A stretch of 53,525 bases of DNA from Chitinophaga pinensis (GTDB lineage Bacteria > Bacteroidota > Bacteroidia > Chitinophagales > Chitinophagaceae), in the NCBI GenBank assembly GCA_943333125.1, contig CALQSB010000020.1:1-53525 (forward strand), given 5' to 3'. The position numbers and the translations under genes are program-made. This document shows positions 51,080 through 53,525 of this stretch, one piece after another (position 1 is the stretch's first letter; every line of letters begins with the position of its first letter). The notes below the pieces were generated by a model that did not search any database, had not been told where the DNA came from, and worked only from the letters and a program-made list of their open reading frames with translations.

Positions 51080-53525
51080 ATGAAAAAACATTTATTCTTA
51101 ATGATCATTTCGGCGATGATGATTTTTAAGGGGTTTGCTCAGCCTTTGGTTGCGGCATCAACTCCACCTGCCCGGACAGCGGGTAATGTAATATCACTTT
51201 TCAGTGATGCGTACACAAACCTTTCTGGTACAGATTTCTTCCCTAACTGGGGTCAATCTACTGTCGTTTCAGACGTAACGATTGCAGGAAATGCAACAAA
51301 ATTGTATTCAAATCTAAACTATCAGGGATTAGGATTGTCTGGTGCTACTGATTTTAGTGCAATGCAGAATCTGCATTTAGACATCTGGACTACAGATGTA
51401 GCTTCTTTAATAGTAAAATTAATAAATCCAGGCCCATTTGAACAGGCTGTTACTATTACCCCAACTGCAAACAGTTGGTATAGCGTGGATATTCCACTTT
51501 CATCTTATACTGTGAATGGAATCGCATTAAACAATGTAATTCAATTAAGCTTTACCGGATCAGGCGAATTTTATTTAGATAATTTATATTTCTGGAAGGC
51601 GGCCAATGCTCCAACTTTGTTAAACTTCTCAGTGCCAGCCAAGGTTTTTGGTAATGCACCTTTTACCATTACTCCTCCAACAAGTAATAGCACAGGAGCT
51701 TTTTCTTATTCAAGTAGTAATACTAGTGTAGCTACAGTTAGTGGCAACACTATTACACTTACTGGTGTAGGTAATTCTACAATCACGGCTACTCAGGCTG
51801 CAGCTGGTGCCTATGGTCCAGGTTCTACAACAGCTAGTTTAGTTGTTACATCGCCTCCTCCAGCAACTGCAGCACCAACACCTCCTGTAAGAGTTGCCGG
51901 TAATGTAATCTCATTATTCAGCAATGCTTATACTAATGTAACTGTTGATACATGGTCTGCCGTTTGGGACAACGCCGATGTGGCAGATGTTTCAATTGCA
52001 ACTAATGCAACGAAATTATATACCAATTTGAATTACGCTGGGATTGAATTTACATCAGCTACTTTAAATGTTACTAATATGGAGAAATTCCATATTGATA
52101 TATGGACTCCAGATGCAACTGTATTTAAGGTTAAATTGGTTGATTTTGGTGCTAATGGTACTTATGATGGCGGTGATGATGTAGCCTACGAAATTGGTTA
52201 CACACCTGCATTAAGTCAATGGGTTAGCTATGACATTTTAATGTCTGACTTTGCTGATTTAATTACCAAAGGCCATTTGGCTCAAATCGTATTGAGTGCT
52301 TCTAACTCTACCGTATATGTAGATAATGTATATTTCTGGAGATCAGCTCCGGCTCCAACTTTTGGTGCATTTACTGTTCCAACAAAAGTTTTAGGTACGG
52401 CTGCATTTAATTTAGTAGCTCCTACAAGTAACAGTACTGGTGCTTTCACTTACACAAGTAGTAACACCAATGTAGCAACTATTATTGGTTCAACAGTAAC
52501 GATAAGAGGTGCAGGTACTTCTGTTATAACAGCTACACAAGCTGCTGCAGGTTCTTTTGGATCTGGAAATACTACAGCTAATTTTGTAGTAACTGGTCCT
52601 GCTGCTCCATTAACAGCAGCTCCAAATCCTCCTACAAGAGTATCTACTGATGTGATTTCTTTATTTAGTAGCGCTTATACAAATCTATCAGGTATAGACT
52701 GGTTCCCTTATTGGGGTCAGAATGCATTCTGCGAAGACACCACAATTGCAGGAAATCTTACTCACAAATATCCTAACTTAAACTATCATGGTGTTCAATT
52801 CTCTGATGTGATTGATGCTTCAGGTATGACTAAATTACACGTTGATATCTGGACTCCAAATTGTACTGCTTTTGATTTGTATTTAATCAACAACACTACA
52901 TCTGGTTTGGAGAAAAAAGTAACATTGTCTCCTCCTTTCGCAGGATGGCAGAGTTATGACATCGATTTGTCTCAATATTCTACTCAAGGAATAGATTTAC
53001 AAAATATCGGTCAATTCAAATTAGTAAGTACACCATTTGGTGGAACTACTGTTTACTTGGATAACATTTATTTCTGGAAGCCAAGTAATTCACCTACAAT
53101 TTCTAACTTCTCAATTTCAGGTAAATACACAGGAGACCCTGCATTTACTTTACCAACGCCAACAAGTAACAGTACTGGAGCATTTACTTATAGCAGCAAC
53201 AATGCTGCTGTAGCTACTGTGACAGGTAATGTGGTTACAATTGTGGGTGCAGGTTCTGCAACAATCACCGCAAGTCAGGCAGCATCTGCTCCTTGGTTGG
53301 CTGGTTCGATTACAGCAGTATTGAATGTTGAGTTTGCCCCTCCTGCAACTGCAGCTCCTTATCCTCCAGCAAGAAGTACTGCTGATGTGATTTCTTTATT
53401 CAGTAATTCTTACACAAATGTTCCTGTTGATACCTGGTCTGCATCATGGGATGCGGCTAATGTAGCCGATGTTCAGGTTGGTGGTAATGACAATAAAAAA
53501 TACACTAATCTTAATTATTCAGGAA
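51080..53525 (+). CDS. Very long modular secreted protein (repeated carbohydrate-binding-like and Ig-like modules), 3' truncated by window
   Basis: An ATG at 51080 opens a frame that stays open to the window edge (815 codons seen). A signal peptide (MKKHLFLMIISAMMIFKGFAQ) is followed by tandem modules of 239-249 residues starting at ~51179, 51896, 52643 and 53378. Each has a ~160-residue beta-rich part ('VISLFSDAYTN', 'TKLYSNLNYQG', 'LHLDIWTTD', 'FYLDNLYFWK') and a ~75-residue Ig-like part ('PTSNSTGAF', 'TITATQAAAG'). Similar modules occur in Bacteroidota secreted glycanases and adhesins. Modules 1 and 3 have 'FPNWGQ'-type loops; 2 and 4 have 'VDTWSA'-type loops. A catalytic or T9SS domain would lie beyond the window. 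Confidence 0.88.
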   Translation, partial: MKKHLFLMIISAMMIFKGFAQPLVAASTPPARTAGNVISLFSDAYTNLSGTDFFPNWGQSTVVSDVTIAGNATKLYSNLNYQGLGLSGATDFSAMQNLHLDIWTTDVASLIVKLINPGPFEQAVTITPTANSWYSVDIPLSSYTVNGIALNNVIQLSFTGSGEFYLDNLYFWKAANAPTLLNFSVPAKVFGNAPFTITPPTSNSTGAFSYSSSNTSVATVSGNTITLTGVGNSTITATQAAAGAYGPGSTTASLVVTSPPPATAAPTPPVRVAGNVISLFSNAYTNVTVDTWSAVWDNADVADVSIATNATKLYTNLNYAGIEFTSATLNVTNMEKFHIDIWTPDATVFKVKLVDFGANGTYDGGDDVAYEIGYTPALSQWVSYDILMSDFADLITKGHLAQIVLSASNSTVYVDNVYFWRSAPAPTFGAFTVPTKVLGTAAFNLVAPTSNSTGAFTYTSSNTNVATIIGSTVTIRGAGTSVITATQAAAGSFGSGNTTANFVVTGPAAPLTAAPNPPTRVSTDVISLFSSAYTNLSGIDWFPYWGQNAFCEDTTIAGNLTHKYPNLNYHGVQFSDVIDASGMTKLHVDIWTPNCTAFDLYLINNTTSGLEKKVTLSPPFAGWQSYDIDLSQYSTQGIDLQNIGQFKLVSTPFGGTTVYLDNIYFWKPSNSPTISNFSISGKYTGDPAFTLPTPTSNSTGAFTYSSNNAAVATVTGNVVTIVGAGSATITASQAASAPWLAGSITAVLNVEFAPPATAAPYPPARSTADVISLFSNSYTNVPVDTWSASWDAANVADVQVGGNDNKKYTNLNYSG

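Overview
The window looks like chromosomal DNA from a Bacteroidota bacterium, most likely of the Chitinophagaceae/Sphingobacteriia side. The evidence is internal: low GC, two C-terminal type IX secretion (T9SS) sorting domains, a BshC bacillithiol enzyme, 'SCKK'-type lipoprotein and '..AQ' signal peptides, a triple-Y/LuxR-type regulator, DUF1800/DUF1501 and DUF1543 proteins, and many TAnnTTTG promoter -7 boxes. No rRNA, tRNA, CRISPR array, transposase or prophage gene was seen. Most of the window is ordinary housekeeping and cell-envelope DNA with short operons on both strands.

Layout. 1-620: tail of a T9SS-secreted protein and its terminator. 683-2746 (minus): an operon of a class I glutamine amidotransferase and an ATP-grasp-like protein of unknown product. 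2923-5948 (plus): rimO and bshC. 6005-9449 (minus): a split M16 peptidase, one catalytic and one non-catalytic subunit. 9554-11184 (minus): purK-purE. 11451-13448 (plus): HPPD and a YafK-like L,D-transpeptidase. 13470-14735 (minus): aspartate kinase. 14856-18481 (plus): fbp, an ABC ATPase, an FKBP, a YfiT-type bacillithiol transferase and a Nudix hydrolase, tightly packed. 18478-22747 (minus): folC, a TonB-like protein, a YggS/PLPBP protein interrupted by a repeat, and an acyl-CoA dehydrogenase. 22907-24496 (plus): a CDF transporter and a TPMT-like methyltransferase. 24510-29991 (minus): VIT transporter, rocD, ispE, a bifunctional nuclease and etfBA. 30081-31814 (plus): a TPR protein and tilS. 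31797-33854 (minus): rhomboid, rlmH, DUF1543 and CDGSH. 33995-37250 (plus): DUF1800 and DUF1501. 37314-41306: small membrane, coiled-coil and hydrolase genes. 41412-43212: a NuiA-like nuclease inhibitor facing a NucA-like lipoprotein endonuclease. 43329-46622 (minus): a T9SS-secreted M43 metalloprotease. 46876-50806: a serine beta-lactamase-like protein and a membrane-bound triple-Y/LuxR regulator. 51080 to the end (plus): the start of a very long modular secreted protein, open at the window edge.

Themes. (a) Bacillithiol: the last biosynthetic enzyme (BshC) and a bacillithiol-S-transferase candidate are both present. (b) Fatty-acid or branched-chain oxidation: an acyl-CoA dehydrogenase and its electron acceptor ETF. 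(c) Secreted degradation: nuclease, metalloprotease, M16 peptidases and a modular adhesin or carbohydrate-binding protein. (d) A dispersed palindromic repeat (core CCCCCTCAATCCCCC...GGGGG), often joined to CCAAACGCCAAAC-type arrays, sits at gene 3' ends. In two places it has entered coding sequence: it forms the C-terminus and stop of the ATP-grasp gene, and adds an in-frame insert to YggS.

The best candidates for a second look are the NucA/NuiA-type nuclease-inhibitor pair, the glutamine amidotransferase/ATP-grasp pair, the repeat-derived insert in YggS, and the alternating-module giant protein with its divergent membrane regulator.
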